A stretch of 64,000 nt of DNA, from contig WGNK01000003.1 of the NCBI GenBank assembly GCA_016124535.1, positions 288,001 to 352,000 of the forward strand, in the 5' to 3' direction. A program made the translations under genes and the position numbers. Below the pieces are notes generated by a model. That model made no database searches, was not told the DNA's origin, and saw only the letters and a program-made list of their open reading frames with translations. This document shows positions 8,175-17,558 of the stretch, piece after piece (the stretch's first letter is position 1; every line of letters starts with the position of its first letter). The stretch is from Azospirillum sp. Lineage in GTDB: Bacteria; Pseudomonadota; Alphaproteobacteria; Azospirillales; Azospirillaceae.

Positions 8175-9695
8175 TCAATTGGGTCGTTCCGCGTCGGACA
8201 ACGGGATTTGAAGTTGGTCGATCGAGATCATTTCGCCATCTGCGATGGCAGTGCGCTCATAGCGGCGGTACAATTCTCCCTGCCGGCGAATTTCAACGAC
8301 AAAGCGGGTTGGCCGGCCGCGATCATCCCGACCGGCATATTTGTTGACTTTGATGTCATAGGTCCCTTCGGCCATGGCGCCTTCGGGCCAGAAGATGTTT
8401 TCGACCGGGTGCGGCTGGATGTTGATCGAGGCGTTGGCATCGACATCGAGCCGCGCGCCGCACGCCGATTTGGCGGTATAGTTGATGGAATTACCGGATG
8501 GGCAGCGGATGTGCAGATCGAGATCGGCATTGCTTTCCCACGCCAGGGTGATGTTGACGGCCCCGATGGTGCCGCCGCGTTCCAGGACCCGATTTTCGAC
8601 ATCCTCGGACCGGGTCTGGTCCGTCTCAACCGCGGCCGCCGGCGTTGCGACGCAGGCATTGCGACCGGCGCGAAGCCGTTCGCCCAGGCCGCGCAACCGC
8701 TCATTCAACAGATCCGTCTCCTCCGACGGCGCCAAGGTCGCGGGGCCGGATACCTCCGGCGCGGTGCAGTAGGAAAGCCAAGTGGGCCACGACGCCGAGC
8801 CAATCCCGCACGCGGCGAGCAGCTGCCAGGCGATGAAAATCCCCAGAAGGCCGGCCGCCAACCACAGACCGCCGGCCAGCCAGACCGAACCGGGACTGCG
8901 CGCATCGGCCAGAAGCACGGCTCCGGCCGGGGTTTCCGCAACCGCGGTGCCGCCGGTCGTGTTGTCGACGAAGCGCCATTGCTGCCGGGTTCGCTCGGAA
9001 ACGGCCACACTATCGGAGGCTTGCTCCGCCCAGGCGACGTCCTCGCGGATTGGCGCCTGCTCGACCCCCTGCTCTTCAGCTGTTTCCTCAGGTGCCGCCG
9101 GGGCGATCGGTGCGGTGGGTTGCTCGGTGTTTGGTTCGCCGATCGGGGGGGGGCCGGCGTTGCGCTCCTCGGCCTCCTTCGCCGCCGCCTGGGCGCGCCG
9201 TCGGTCCTCGCGGACCTCGTTGACCAGTTCGCGCAGAATCTGTCGGCTTGATGCCGGCCCGCTGGCGGTCATGCCCCAGCCGACCAGGATCGGCTGGTCA
9301 TCCAGCACGTACACCAGGTTCCGGTCCGGGATATCGAGCGCATATTGCAGCAGGGAGGCCAGAATCTTGCGGTCTTCATTGGGGCTTCGCGCCAGTGCCG
9401 CGGCATGGGCTTCGATATCGGCGACCAGGGCAAGAAGATTGTTTTCGGCGCGATGTCGGCCTTCCGGGGCCAATTGACTGAGCGCTGTCGGCATGCGATC
9501 GCCCATGGCGTACCAGTCGATCACGCCCGATGAGGTATTCAGATTAGGCTCTGAAAAAAAAGCAGCGTGGCGATCGGACAGATTTCGCTTTAGGTCCTTC
9601 ACAATCTGCCCATGTCCCTGGATAACCGGCTGACCATTCAGGCTCCTGATATTATAATCAGCGACTTTTATTGTTGTAACAAGAACTGATTCCAT
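8175..9695 (-). CDS. SrfA-position single-pass membrane protein with C-terminal YfaP-like beta domain
   Basis: The 506-residue protein occupies the place of srfA directly before srfB. Residues 55-142 resemble residues 55-136 of the protease encoded just upstream: both begin near an aromatic W-x-M/W-G-D segment and end in the tripeptide WGM. A charged, coiled-coil-like stretch (150-180) and a Pro/Glu-rich linker lead to one transmembrane helix (about 271-293). The C-terminal domain (about 375-500) is a predicted beta sandwich with the motif ADLDLHIRCPSGN, like the DUF2135/YfaP family, and would lie outside the cytoplasm. I infer a bridge between cytoplasmic SrfB/SrfC and the periplasm. Homology to Salmonella SrfA itself is not shown here; only the gene order supports it. 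Confidence 0.78.
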   Translation of the reverse strand: MESVLVTTIKVADYNIRSLNGQPVIQGHGQIVKDLKRNLSDRHAAFFSEPNLNTSSGVIDWYAMGDRMPTALSQLAPEGRHRAENNLLALVADIEAHAAALARSPNEDRKILASLLQYALDIPDRNLVYVLDDQPILVGWGMTASGPASSRQILRELVNEVREDRRRAQAAAKEAEERNAGPPPIGEPNTEQPTAPIAPAAPEETAEEQGVEQAPIREDVAWAEQASDSVAVSERTRQQWRFVDNTTGGTAVAETPAGAVLLADARSPGSVWLAGGLWLAAGLLGIFIAWQLLAACGIGSASWPTWLSYCTAPEVSGPATLAPSEETDLLNERLRGLGERLRAGRNACVATPAAAVETDQTRSEDVENRVLERGGTIGAVNITLAWESNADLDLHIRCPSGNSINYTAKSACGARLDVDANASINIQPHPVENIFWPEGAMAEGTYDIKVNKYAGRDDRGRPTRFVVEIRRQGELYRRYERTAIADGEMISIDQLQIPLSDAERPN

Positions 9696-9736
9696 CGGCT
9701 AAATCTTTCTCTCGTCAAACTATTACGAGGATATAT

Positions 9737-11734
9737 TTATCTTGCAGGGCCGGCCGGCGAATCCGTCGCCGCACCGGACGGCGTTGGCCGGTCCGCGTCG
9801 GCGGATCCTGGTTTGGACTCCAGGGGCGCGCTGCTGCCCTGTGGCGGAGCAGCGCCGGGCGGCGTGCCGGCATCGGCCGGCGGCGGGGCGGCCGGCGGCG
9901 GGGCGGCCGGGGACGGCGGTGCCGGTGATGGCGCCGGCGAAGGCGGCGCGGACGATGGCGCAGGCTGTCCAGGGGTGGCCGGGGGTTGAGCGGGCGGCAC
10001 CCCGGCCGCGTGAGGCGCCGCCGACGGCGTGCTTGCCCGCTCGCTCGGCTGGCCGACCAGGCAAGCTTCCTGAACCGGCTCGACCGCGAGCCCGGTCTGC
10101 CCGAGGAAGCCGACGATCGCCGGCACGCCCAAGGCAACGTTCACCCGCGCCCCGGTCTCCTCCGCACCGCCGAATCGCACGTAGGTGTTGATGCCGACGG
10201 CCCTGCCGCAAAGATCGACCAGGGGCCCCCCGCTATTGCCCGGCGAGGTCATCGCCTGATGCAGGATGACCGGCTTACCGCTGTCCTGGTTCTGCACCAC
10301 CATGACCGCACCCTGGGTGGCCGCCACCTCGGGGATGGCGCTCCGGTCGCCTTCACGCAAGCGGCGGAAATGGTCGTCGTTCTCCAGGACGATGAACGGG
10401 TATCCCGACGCCGCAACCGACTGGAGCCGTTTCACCGAAGCGGCGAACGGCAACACCGCCTGCCCCGACGCCGGCTCGGTCAAGGCGACCAGGGCGAAAT
10501 CGGTGCCACCGGGTTCGGCTCCGACCGAGGTCCGGGACTTCACGGCTCCGGCAACCAACCGGCCAAGTGTCTTGTTGATGACGGCGACCCTGTCATGACT
10601 GCCGACGACGTGGCTGTTCGTCAGGATGGTGTCGGGTGCGACAAAGAAGCCGCTGCCCACCCCGTCGGGGGTGAGAACGAGAACCGTCGCTTTTTCGAGA
10701 AGATCCGCCAGCGTTGCGCTCGCGCCTTCACCGGTCTGCCCCGGGTGCTGCGGCGCCAGCGGGATGGCCGAAGGGTTTGGTGGAACGGTGGCGTCGAGCC
10801 CGGACGCCGCGGGATTGGCGCCGCTGCCCTGGGGTACTCCGCCGCCGCCCGGCACCACGCCGGTGCCGCCCGGAGGCGGGCTGGCGCCACCTTGCGGCAG
10901 GGTGGTGCCGCCCTGGGGCAGGCGCGCGCCGCCCTGGGGGGCGGGGCAGAGCGCATCGGGGGTTGCGAGCAGCCGTTCGGCTTCCTCAATTTGCTGACGA
11001 AGCGACTCGTTGTAGCTCCGCAGGGTTTGCGGATCGCGCAAGCTTGCCGAACTGACCGGGCCATAACCGAAGCGCAAGACCCCAGGGATCAGCAGAGTGG
11101 CAGCAAGTATGCCGAGGACGGCGACCACGACGGCGGGCGCCAGCCAGGGTCGGGGTTCCGGAGCCAGCGGTACCACCGGCAGCACCGGCAGGTCGGTCTG
11201 GGTCGCGAGCGCCGGACGATGCTGCGCCTCATCGATCAGCGGTACCGGAAACGGCCAATAGGGGCCCAGCGTGTCCTGGAAATGCGCGGTCCTCAGCGCC
11301 TCGCTCCCGCTGGCATCGGTCGGCAGCATGCCCCAGGCGGCCAGACGCGCCTCGCCATTCGATTCCTGGAGCGATTCCTGCCCCGCGAGATAGAGGGCAG
11401 ATCGGAACAGCGGTCCGTCGATGGGGTCATTGAGATGGGGCGCAAGCTGAGCCAGTCGGTCGCGCAGAGTCGCTTCCACTCGGGATCGTATATCCGGTGG
11501 ACACTGTTTGATGGTCCGGACACCGGGAAGTGCGGCATCGCCCCAGGTGTAGATGTTGCGCCCGCTGCTGTCCCTGGTCACCTGTGGCATCACGAACAGC
11601 TCGGCCAAGGATGCCCCGCCATGCCGACGAAGTGCTTCGCGCAGCGCACTTCCTTCATGAAGGGCGGCGCGATCTGCAGCCTGAGCGATTACGAAACTTA
11701 TCGGACCGGTACTCTGCCTGGGCTCATCGGCCAT
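9737..11734 (-). CDS. Membrane-anchored trypsin-like (S1 family) serine protease with SrfA-like N-terminal domain
   Basis: First gene of the leftward operon, 665 residues from an ATG with GGGAG eight bases upstream (a TTG just before it is less likely). Residues 1-160 form a cytoplasmic domain related to that of the next gene, ending in WGM (134-136). A transmembrane helix lies at about 198-219, followed by a short coiled coil (235-257) and a low-complexity PQGG-repeat linker (266-302). The protease domain spans about 345-560 with a complete triad: His375 (TNSHVV), Asp412 (TDFAL) and Ser501 (SPGNSGGP). The last 100 residues are Pro/Ala-rich. The catalytic domain should sit in the periplasm, as in HtrA/DegP-like enzymes, but no PDZ domain is seen. 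It may process the secreted proteins of the divergent gene set; that is inference. Confidence 0.87.
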   Translation of the reverse strand: MADEPRQSTGPISFVIAQAADRAALHEGSALREALRRHGGASLAELFVMPQVTRDSSGRNIYTWGDAALPGVRTIKQCPPDIRSRVEATLRDRLAQLAPHLNDPIDGPLFRSALYLAGQESLQESNGEARLAAWGMLPTDASGSEALRTAHFQDTLGPYWPFPVPLIDEAQHRPALATQTDLPVLPVVPLAPEPRPWLAPAVVVAVLGILAATLLIPGVLRFGYGPVSSASLRDPQTLRSYNESLRQQIEEAERLLATPDALCPAPQGGARLPQGGTTLPQGGASPPPGGTGVVPGGGGVPQGSGANPAASGLDATVPPNPSAIPLAPQHPGQTGEGASATLADLLEKATVLVLTPDGVGSGFFVAPDTILTNSHVVGSHDRVAVINKTLGRLVAGAVKSRTSVGAEPGGTDFALVALTEPASGQAVLPFAASVKRLQSVAASGYPFIVLENDDHFRRLREGDRSAIPEVAATQGAVMVVQNQDSGKPVILHQAMTSPGNSGGPLVDLCGRAVGINTYVRFGGAEETGARVNVALGVPAIVGFLGQTGLAVEPVQEACLVGQPSERASTPSAAPHAAGVPPAQPPATPGQPAPSSAPPSPAPSPAPPSPAAPPPAAPPPADAGTPPGAAPPQGSSAPLESKPGSADADRPTPSGAATDSPAGPAR

Positions 11735-11884
11735 CAATCTACTCCCAATGGCAGTACGGCTGCACCGACGTCATTCACTCTCAAACCCTCCGGGGATAGA
11801 ACGAGCGACCTCATCCGACCATGCCACGTCGCAAATCCGTGTCCAGGCTGACCAGTTTAACGCGTGACGACACCATACTCCGGA

Positions 11885-11913
11885 GTTATAGTATTTTCAT
11901 GTGTGACATACAA
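11885..11913 (-). promoter_or_regulatory. Candidate sigma70-type promoter of the protease-Srf operon
   Basis: On the minus strand TTGTAT (11908-11913) and TATAAC (11885-11890) are spaced by 17 bases inside an AT-rich block, about 150 bases upstream of the protease ATG. The -10 match is good; the -35 match is weak. Confidence 0.33.
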
Positions 11914-12139
11914 CAAAACCATCTCCTTAATAGCTTATCGTCGTCGGGCTCGCCGCCGCGGGTCACAAAACAACTTTAGGATGATTATGCGATGCCTATT
12001 CGCCAAATGACCTGGCGTAAAATCCCCAATATTTCACGACAGCACGGATTGTTGGGGCAATATCGCGCTAATTCGACGACGCATTAAAATAAAATATCGG
12101 AATTATGCAGTACATGTTACAGACGTAGTAGATAAAATA

Positions 12140-12164
12140 CTGATCAGAACTATCAATTGATCAG
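12140..12164. promoter_or_regulatory. Perfect 7-11-7 inverted repeat, possible operator
   Basis: CTGATCA (12140-12146) and TGATCAG (12158-12164) form a perfect dyad with an 11-base AT-rich spacer, so the half-site centres are 18 bases apart. That suits a dimeric regulator on one DNA face. A rightward promoter-like pair, TTGATC (12157-12162) and TTTGAT (12181-12186) with an 18-base spacer, overlaps the right arm. It lies between the divergent operons. No cognate regulator is encoded nearby. Confidence 0.35.
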
Positions 12165-12699
12165 AGAATGGAATTTTAATTTTGATAGTGGTGGCACGTA
12201 AATGATAGCACTCAAGTTATGCCAAGAATTCAAGAATGAAATCCGCAGTGTGCTCGGTGTCAATTTGAGTCGGTCAAGGCGCCTGCCTGCCCACGGTGCG
12301 CGGCTTTCGCCGATCGGGCGGCTCGGGTCGCCCCCAAGCTGCGGGACGACGCCGCGGGTTTGGTCGGTCGCAAGGGGCGAAATTTGCCGTTGCCTGAAGC
12401 CCGGTTCTGCTCAAAGGTCATGGTCTGTCACCTGTCCGGCGGGGGAGAGCCTAAAGCATCAGACGAATCGCTGGCCACCGGTGGCCGGGCGATGACGGTT
12501 GATCGCGGCCCGGTGCCGATCCAGGCGGAATCCGAGGGGTGAATGGGGGTGAATGGGGATGTCGGGAAATGACCGTGGGCGACCACTCTGGGCCGAGACG
12601 TGCCGGTCGGCGACGGGGGCGGTCAACGCAGCCGGCGAGTCGGCCCCGTGGCTTGACGGATTTCGGCGCCGACCGGGAGCGTCCGGGGGGACGTTGCAC

Positions 12700-14706
12700 A
12701 TGAGCGGAATCGCGGTGGACCGTCGGGGAAGGCGGAGGGCAGGCCTGGGCCCAGCGATCCCTGCCACTCGCGGCCAGGGCGCCCAGACCAGCCTGGCCAC
12801 ATTCACCGTGGCCTTGCTCGCGATGCTCGCCGCCCTCCCGTTGCTCACAGTCGCCGCATCCGGTCAGCCGACCGAAGGGCGGCCACTCGAAATCTTCCTC
12901 CCCCCGCCCAGGACGAGCGCCGTCCCGGACCGGGCCGAGGGGCGGGCCGGCGGCAGCATCGAGATCAACGTGCTCGCAAACGACGTCATTTCGCGGGCTC
13001 GCAGTAATGTCGCAATCGAGATGGTTCAGCCGCCAAGTCAGGGCACCGCCCAGATAATCGGCAATAACATCGTCTACCGTTCCAATGAAAATGCTTATGG
13101 GCAAGATAGCCTGAAATATCGAATCAAGGATGCAGATTACAGATCAAACGAGACCACCGTCTCGATAGCCCTTCATCCCTATATATTGGCGGTAGACGAT
13201 AGTCCTGATTTGGCCCGTGGTCCCCAGTACGTGATCAATGTCCTCGACAACGATCAGATACCCGCTCGACCGCCGGTGCGGATTACCATCAAGTCACCGC
13301 CCGGCGATGGTCAGGCAACGGTTGCCGCGGATGGGCGCAGTGTCACCTACGTGCCGGCGCGTGAAGACGTGGCGCGGGATAGCTTTCAATACAGCATTGT
13401 CGACGCCCAGAGCGGCGAACTTTATGGCAGCGCCCAGGTCACCGTGGTGATCCCGCCACTGCCACCTCTGCGGGCGCGCGATGATCAGCTGCAGGTCCGC
13501 TATGGCACCAGCGGCGAGATCAACGTAGCCGACAATGATGTCTATCCGCCGGGCTTGCCGCTGCAGGTGAAGATCGTTGCCGGTGCCGTTGAAACCGCGG
13601 GCGTAGCCGGGACGGTGGTGCGGGTGACGCCGCCGCGCGGGGAGATCGCAGCGTTCTCGCTGCAGTATGTTCTGGAGAGTGGGGCATTACGCAGCCAGCC
13701 GGCGACGCTGTCGGTCGTGATCGACCCCGGCATTCGGCTTGAGCCGCGGAGCGTTCTGCTCGAGCCGAACGAGGCTCGGGAGATCGAAGTCATCAGCGAT
13801 GATACGCCGCAATTGTCCGAACTGATCCCGAGCAAGCTGCATCTGGCGATATTGAGACCGCCCGAAGCGGGCACCGCCATCGAAGCGCGGGATGGCCGCT
13901 CAATACGGTATCGTGCGGGGCCGACTCCGATCAACGATTTGCGCATCCCCGTCGGGCTCGTACCCACCGGTGGCTCCGCCCCCGGCGCCGAGACCGTGGT
14001 CATCGTTACGGTGCGCGAGCGCCTGCCGACTCCCGACTGTGCCGATACCAATGTGCCCGGCGGCCTTTTCCTGGTCCGCGAGGGCGTTTATCAGGTGCCT
14101 AAGGACGACTGGGCGCAGCCGCTCTTCCAGGCATTCGGCGTCGCCAACACGCTGGAAGTCGATAAGCCGTTTTGCATCGCCCGGCGCGAGATCCGCAGAG
14201 TGGATCTGTCTGAATTCGCCAGGACCGGGGGAGCAACGGCGGACAAGGCGGTATGGCAGCAGGAGGACAATCCGGTTCTCAATGATGAGACGGAGAAAAT
14301 GCCGGAACCGTTGGCAAATATGATGAGCCACCAGTATAGCCAGAATTACGCCGACTGGCTCAACGGCCGTGAAAAAGGTGGCGTATTGCGTTTGCCTTCG
14401 GCAATGCAGTGGCTGGCCGCGATCATTGTCGCATCAACCGACCCGCAACATCGCAGCGACGTCGGGATGCTGGCGACCTTCCGGGCCGGCGTTCGGGAAT
14501 GGTCTCGCCAGCCATGCAACTTACCCGATAGCGAAATGCCGAAATTCGAGACGCTGGGGCAATCCACGCTCACTTTCAGATACGGCCAAAGTGATAGTCC
14601 GAAAATGTGCCGGCCCGCCGACCTGCTCTATCGGGATGTCGGCTTCCGTCTGGTCAAGGAAATGAACAGTTCCGCCGAAACTCAATCCCGGAGTCAGCAG
14701 AGATGA
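12700..14706 (+). CDS. Secreted protein with cadherin-like (Big_9-type) repeats and a C-terminal FGE-sulfatase-like domain
   Basis: The ATG at 12700 (GGGGGA upstream) puts a hydrophobic signal or anchor segment (LATFTVALLAMLAALPLLTV, about 31-50) closest to the N-terminus; starts at 12553 or 12559 would add about 50 Arg-rich residues. The 668-residue product has three to four cadherin-like repeats (about 75-440) with the typical VLANDV/VLDNDQ openings and DSLKYRIKDAD or DSFQYSIVDAQ closings. Residues about 445-660 resemble an FGE-sulfatase/SUMF1 fold: FCIARREI, FRAGVREWS and a terminal VGFRLV. I do not see the paired catalytic cysteines of true formylglycine-generating enzymes in the usual arrangement, so a binding role is more likely. 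It overlaps the next gene by four bases (ATGA) and opens the rightward set. Confidence 0.8.
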   Translation: MSGIAVDRRGRRRAGLGPAIPATRGQGAQTSLATFTVALLAMLAALPLLTVAASGQPTEGRPLEIFLPPPRTSAVPDRAEGRAGGSIEINVLANDVISRARSNVAIEMVQPPSQGTAQIIGNNIVYRSNENAYGQDSLKYRIKDADYRSNETTVSIALHPYILAVDDSPDLARGPQYVINVLDNDQIPARPPVRITIKSPPGDGQATVAADGRSVTYVPAREDVARDSFQYSIVDAQSGELYGSAQVTVVIPPLPPLRARDDQLQVRYGTSGEINVADNDVYPPGLPLQVKIVAGAVETAGVAGTVVRVTPPRGEIAAFSLQYVLESGALRSQPATLSVVIDPGIRLEPRSVLLEPNEAREIEVISDDTPQLSELIPSKLHLAILRPPEAGTAIEARDGRSIRYRAGPTPINDLRIPVGLVPTGGSAPGAETVVIVTVRERLPTPDCADTNVPGGLFLVREGVYQVPKDDWAQPLFQAFGVANTLEVDKPFCIARREIRRVDLSEFARTGGATADKAVWQQEDNPVLNDETEKMPEPLANMMSHQYSQNYADWLNGREKGGVLRLPSAMQWLAAIIVASTDPQHRSDVGMLATFRAGVREWSRQPCNLPDSEMPKFETLGQSTLTFRYGQSDSPKMCRPADLLYRDVGFRLVKEMNSSAETQSRSQQR

Positions 14707-17549
14707 CGATGTCCAAGCCGATCCTTGCTTCGGTGATCGCCGCTATTGCGACATTAGGCGTCGTAATGTCGCCTTTGACGGCCGCCGCGGAATCGGGGGC
14801 TGGTCGAGGGTCGATACAGAACCCTGGCGGCGGCGCTGCCTCGCCACTACCAGAACGAAAGCGTGGAGGGAGCGGCGCGCAATCTACCGGAAGCCGGGAA
14901 GCAGCAGCCGCGCCGGCACCAATAAAAAGGTTAAAAATCCACAAAGATGATCAGATGTTCGAAGCGCAGATTGAGAATCCGGAATCACGATGTTGGGATG
15001 GAAAGAATCTTGTCAGCCATCCTGAACATTGGGATACACAAGGATTCTCAATAGTGCTGCATGCCAGACATAAATGGAGCATCAGGAGACAATATTGGGG
15101 AACTACGATAGAAGAAAAAGACAAAACTATGCTTAATGAGCTGCGGGTGCTCGCGGTTGTCTTTGGCCATTTCAAAAGTACTGCAGGGGAACTGCGCGTT
15201 CCACTAATTTTGTATAAGTCCGGAGATGATTATGTCAAATATGCCTTTGCTTGTGCAAAAGATTTCGATGTTACCAATCGGCCGTCCGACTATCTGTCAT
15301 TCATCCTTAAGCCAATCCCGACGACAAATAACAGCCTGAAGCAAATCGAGAAATTCATCACAAATCTGGATGCGGCATCGCGAAAATTCCATGATCAGGA
15401 AATGCTCTCGTTGAGTGAATTGAATATGCCACCAGAGTCAAAAAACATTTATGAAACACTTACCTATGGGAAAATTCTCAGTATCGCCCTGAGCAAACAA
15501 TTGGCGCATTTTCTGACGGGTTGGACGACGAAAGTTGAAATCAGTTTTGATGGTTCCAGCGGGAAATTTGTCTGGGCACCACCGGTCGCGGCCCCGCCAG
15601 CGGAACCTGCGCAGGCTGCCGCGGGCGCTATCCCCACTAAACCCCCTACCCCTGGTCAGTCGAATCCTGACCGAACGACGATTGTCAATGGCCTGTTGAG
15701 GCCGGCAGACTTTCCCCTGGCGGATCCGAACAACACTCGAACGATCATCACCGTCGATCTGACCGCCTTGCCCGGTCAGGCCGATCCCAACGCGAGCGAT
15801 CTGTCGCCGGTCCTGGCGAGGAGCGATGGCGGATGCGGATCATTCAGGACTACGCCAATCAAGGGATTTTATGTCGGTCTGTGCGAACTCGCCGACGCCG
15901 GGACGCTCCTGATCGGCACCCGAATGACCGCACCGATCGGCGGGGTGGACTGGACTGTCAAGCCGGGACTGGTGGATGTTGCGATCACATACGAAAGACA
16001 CGGAGAAGACAGAAAGCAGCTAAAGGCTAAACTCGATAGCGTGCTTGACCGAGGATTTATCATCAAAGCGGCTCAAATCGATAATAGAGATCTCCCGGAT
16101 GTCTGTAATGGCAAAATTAAGCCGACATTTAGCGATCTCCTGCGCAAGCCAGTCTTAGATGCCGCCCCCTCCGACTGTCAGGTTGCCAGGGCCACGATGC
16201 CAAAAGCCTGGCTTGATGGCGTTGATGCCCATCAGTGCCTCAATGGCGGCGAGGCGATCGAGCGTGATGCCGGAAAGGTTTGGTGCGTCTTCCGGCCCGG
16301 CAGCGCCCCGAAACTGGCTTTTGGCAACGGTTGGCCGGACCTGCCGTTGACCGGGTTGGGCGATGCCGTGGCGGCCACCCTGGCGCCGGTCTGGCCCTGG
16401 TACCCCGATCAGGTGCCTCCCGCCCACGGCTTTTCTTTGCCCGTGGAGATCGCCGGTGTCGCTTATTGTCGTGACGGCCAGGCGGGCGACTGCTGCGCAA
16501 AGACGGTGACCCCAAGAAATGGAGTCTTGCCGAGTCTGGGGGAGGCTGATTGCGCCGCCGCCAAGAAACGACCGACCCATCTGAAAATCACGATTGCGCC
16601 GAGGAACGGTGGAGCCGGGTTGGAGAAATTCGAACAGATCGTCCAGATCGGCGCCCATCCGGCGCTGGATTGGGACAAGGCCCGACCGGATTTGGTGTTG
16701 CAGCTTCCGGCCGTCGCCGGATTGCCTGCTGCGGGAGCCGACATCCGTCTGTTCGAAGATGAAGCCTGTAGCAAAGACGTTGCGGGCGGGCGCCGGGCCT
16801 ATCTGCCGCCGGAGCCCGGCCAAACCGAGCGCGTCTACGCCGACGCCAAGTTCAAACCGCCGTTGTGGGCACGGCTGTCCTATTTGGCCATGCCGTTGAC
16901 ACGTTGCACAGCGGGAAGCCGCCCGCCGGGGCAGTTCAACGAGCCTCGGATCCGCTTCGGTTTCGAGTCTGTCCCGAATCCGAACCGGAAGCGGAGGGTG
17001 GTTGCCCTGTCGCCGGCCGAAGGCCTGAAAGACAGAAATCGAAAGCAAGCCGTCGTCGACGCCTTGCGGAAGTGGATTGACCAGTTGCACGCCGCTGATC
17101 ACCCGGACAATGAGGCTAAGGCGGTTACCCTATTGGTATTCTCGGAGCTGGGACAGCCAAAACCAAAATTTCTAGGAGAATACGTCTACTCTCCGAACCT
17201 TCTGAAGGAAGCAAAAGAGGAAATCGCAACAATAAATTTTAATAAACCACGCGGGGACACTCTCCGCGAGATGAATACGCTCGATCTGATGGAGGTAAAG
17301 TTCGACCGACTGCTTTATATCGTCGATTCATCCGGCGATCAGCTCGATCGTGTGCCGCTCGTCAAGACCTGGCTATATGACGAAAAGCGCCTGGATATTG
17401 TCACCATTGGAGACTGCGCGCCCTGGGAAAATATTGGCCGGAAAGAGTCGGGCGCTCCGTCGCCCTCTCTGACCTGCCACAAACTGGGCACCGATACGAG
17501 CGCCGAAACCGTCTATCTGTCGAAATTGCTCAGTGAAATGAGCCAATAG
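14703..17549 (+). CDS. Large secreted protein of unknown function with Cys-containing module
   Basis: The ATG at 14703 overlaps the preceding stop codon (ATGA) and has GGAG upstream in the previous gene. The 948-residue product begins with a clear signal peptide cleaved near TAAA (residue 29). I do not recognise residues 30-490. Residues about 500-640 share a module with the last gene of this set: a QCLNG/GCLRG start, a PEWPY/PVWPWY-like segment and a GVAYC...CC...LPSL core. The C-terminal 180 residues alternate beta and alpha (VVALSP, LYIVDSS, DIVTIGDC) and could be a vWA-like fold without a recognisable metal site; that is a guess. Bases about 14930-15560 are distinctly A+T richer than the flanks, hinting at a segment of different origin. 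Its place among secreted vWA proteins and an ABC transporter suggests an envelope role. Confidence 0.8.
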   Translation: MTMSKPILASVIAAIATLGVVMSPLTAAAESGAGRGSIQNPGGGAASPLPERKRGGSGAQSTGSREAAAAPAPIKRLKIHKDDQMFEAQIENPESRCWDGKNLVSHPEHWDTQGFSIVLHARHKWSIRRQYWGTTIEEKDKTMLNELRVLAVVFGHFKSTAGELRVPLILYKSGDDYVKYAFACAKDFDVTNRPSDYLSFILKPIPTTNNSLKQIEKFITNLDAASRKFHDQEMLSLSELNMPPESKNIYETLTYGKILSIALSKQLAHFLTGWTTKVEISFDGSSGKFVWAPPVAAPPAEPAQAAAGAIPTKPPTPGQSNPDRTTIVNGLLRPADFPLADPNNTRTIITVDLTALPGQADPNASDLSPVLARSDGGCGSFRTTPIKGFYVGLCELADAGTLLIGTRMTAPIGGVDWTVKPGLVDVAITYERHGEDRKQLKAKLDSVLDRGFIIKAAQIDNRDLPDVCNGKIKPTFSDLLRKPVLDAAPSDCQVARATMPKAWLDGVDAHQCLNGGEAIERDAGKVWCVFRPGSAPKLAFGNGWPDLPLTGLGDAVAATLAPVWPWYPDQVPPAHGFSLPVEIAGVAYCRDGQAGDCCAKTVTPRNGVLPSLGEADCAAAKKRPTHLKITIAPRNGGAGLEKFEQIVQIGAHPALDWDKARPDLVLQLPAVAGLPAAGADIRLFEDEACSKDVAGGRRAYLPPEPGQTERVYADAKFKPPLWARLSYLAMPLTRCTAGSRPPGQFNEPRIRFGFESVPNPNRKRRVVALSPAEGLKDRNRKQAVVDALRKWIDQLHAADHPDNEAKAVTLLVFSELGQPKPKFLGEYVYSPNLLKEAKEEIATINFNKPRGDTLREMNTLDLMEVKFDRLLYIVDSSGDQLDRVPLVKTWLYDEKRLDIVTIGDCAPWENIGRKESGAPSPSLTCHKLGTDTSAETVYLSKLLSEMSQ

Positions 17550-17558
17550 GGGGCGATC

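Larger units (their letters stand above)
11735..12699. other. 965-base divergent intergenic region between the Srf-like and vWA/ABC gene sets
   Basis: No gene is supported here. The left half (about 11880-12215) is much richer in A+T than its surroundings and carries a minus-strand promoter candidate (11885-11913) and a perfect inverted repeat (12140-12164). The right half (12216-12699) is GC-rich. An open frame at 12202-12495 has no convincing ribosome-binding site and no recognisable product. If the rightward set is transcribed from the AT-rich part, its leader would be several hundred bases long. Confidence 0.6.

Noticed and set aside
9986..11851. A 621-codon plus-strand open frame opposite the serine protease gene
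   Set aside because: No recognisable domain; the minus strand has a complete catalytic triad and membrane helix.
12202..12495. Possible 97-residue gene in the divergent intergenic region
   Set aside because: No good ribosome-binding site, no hydrophobic or domain signal, and composition changes abruptly within it. A leader peptide cannot be excluded.
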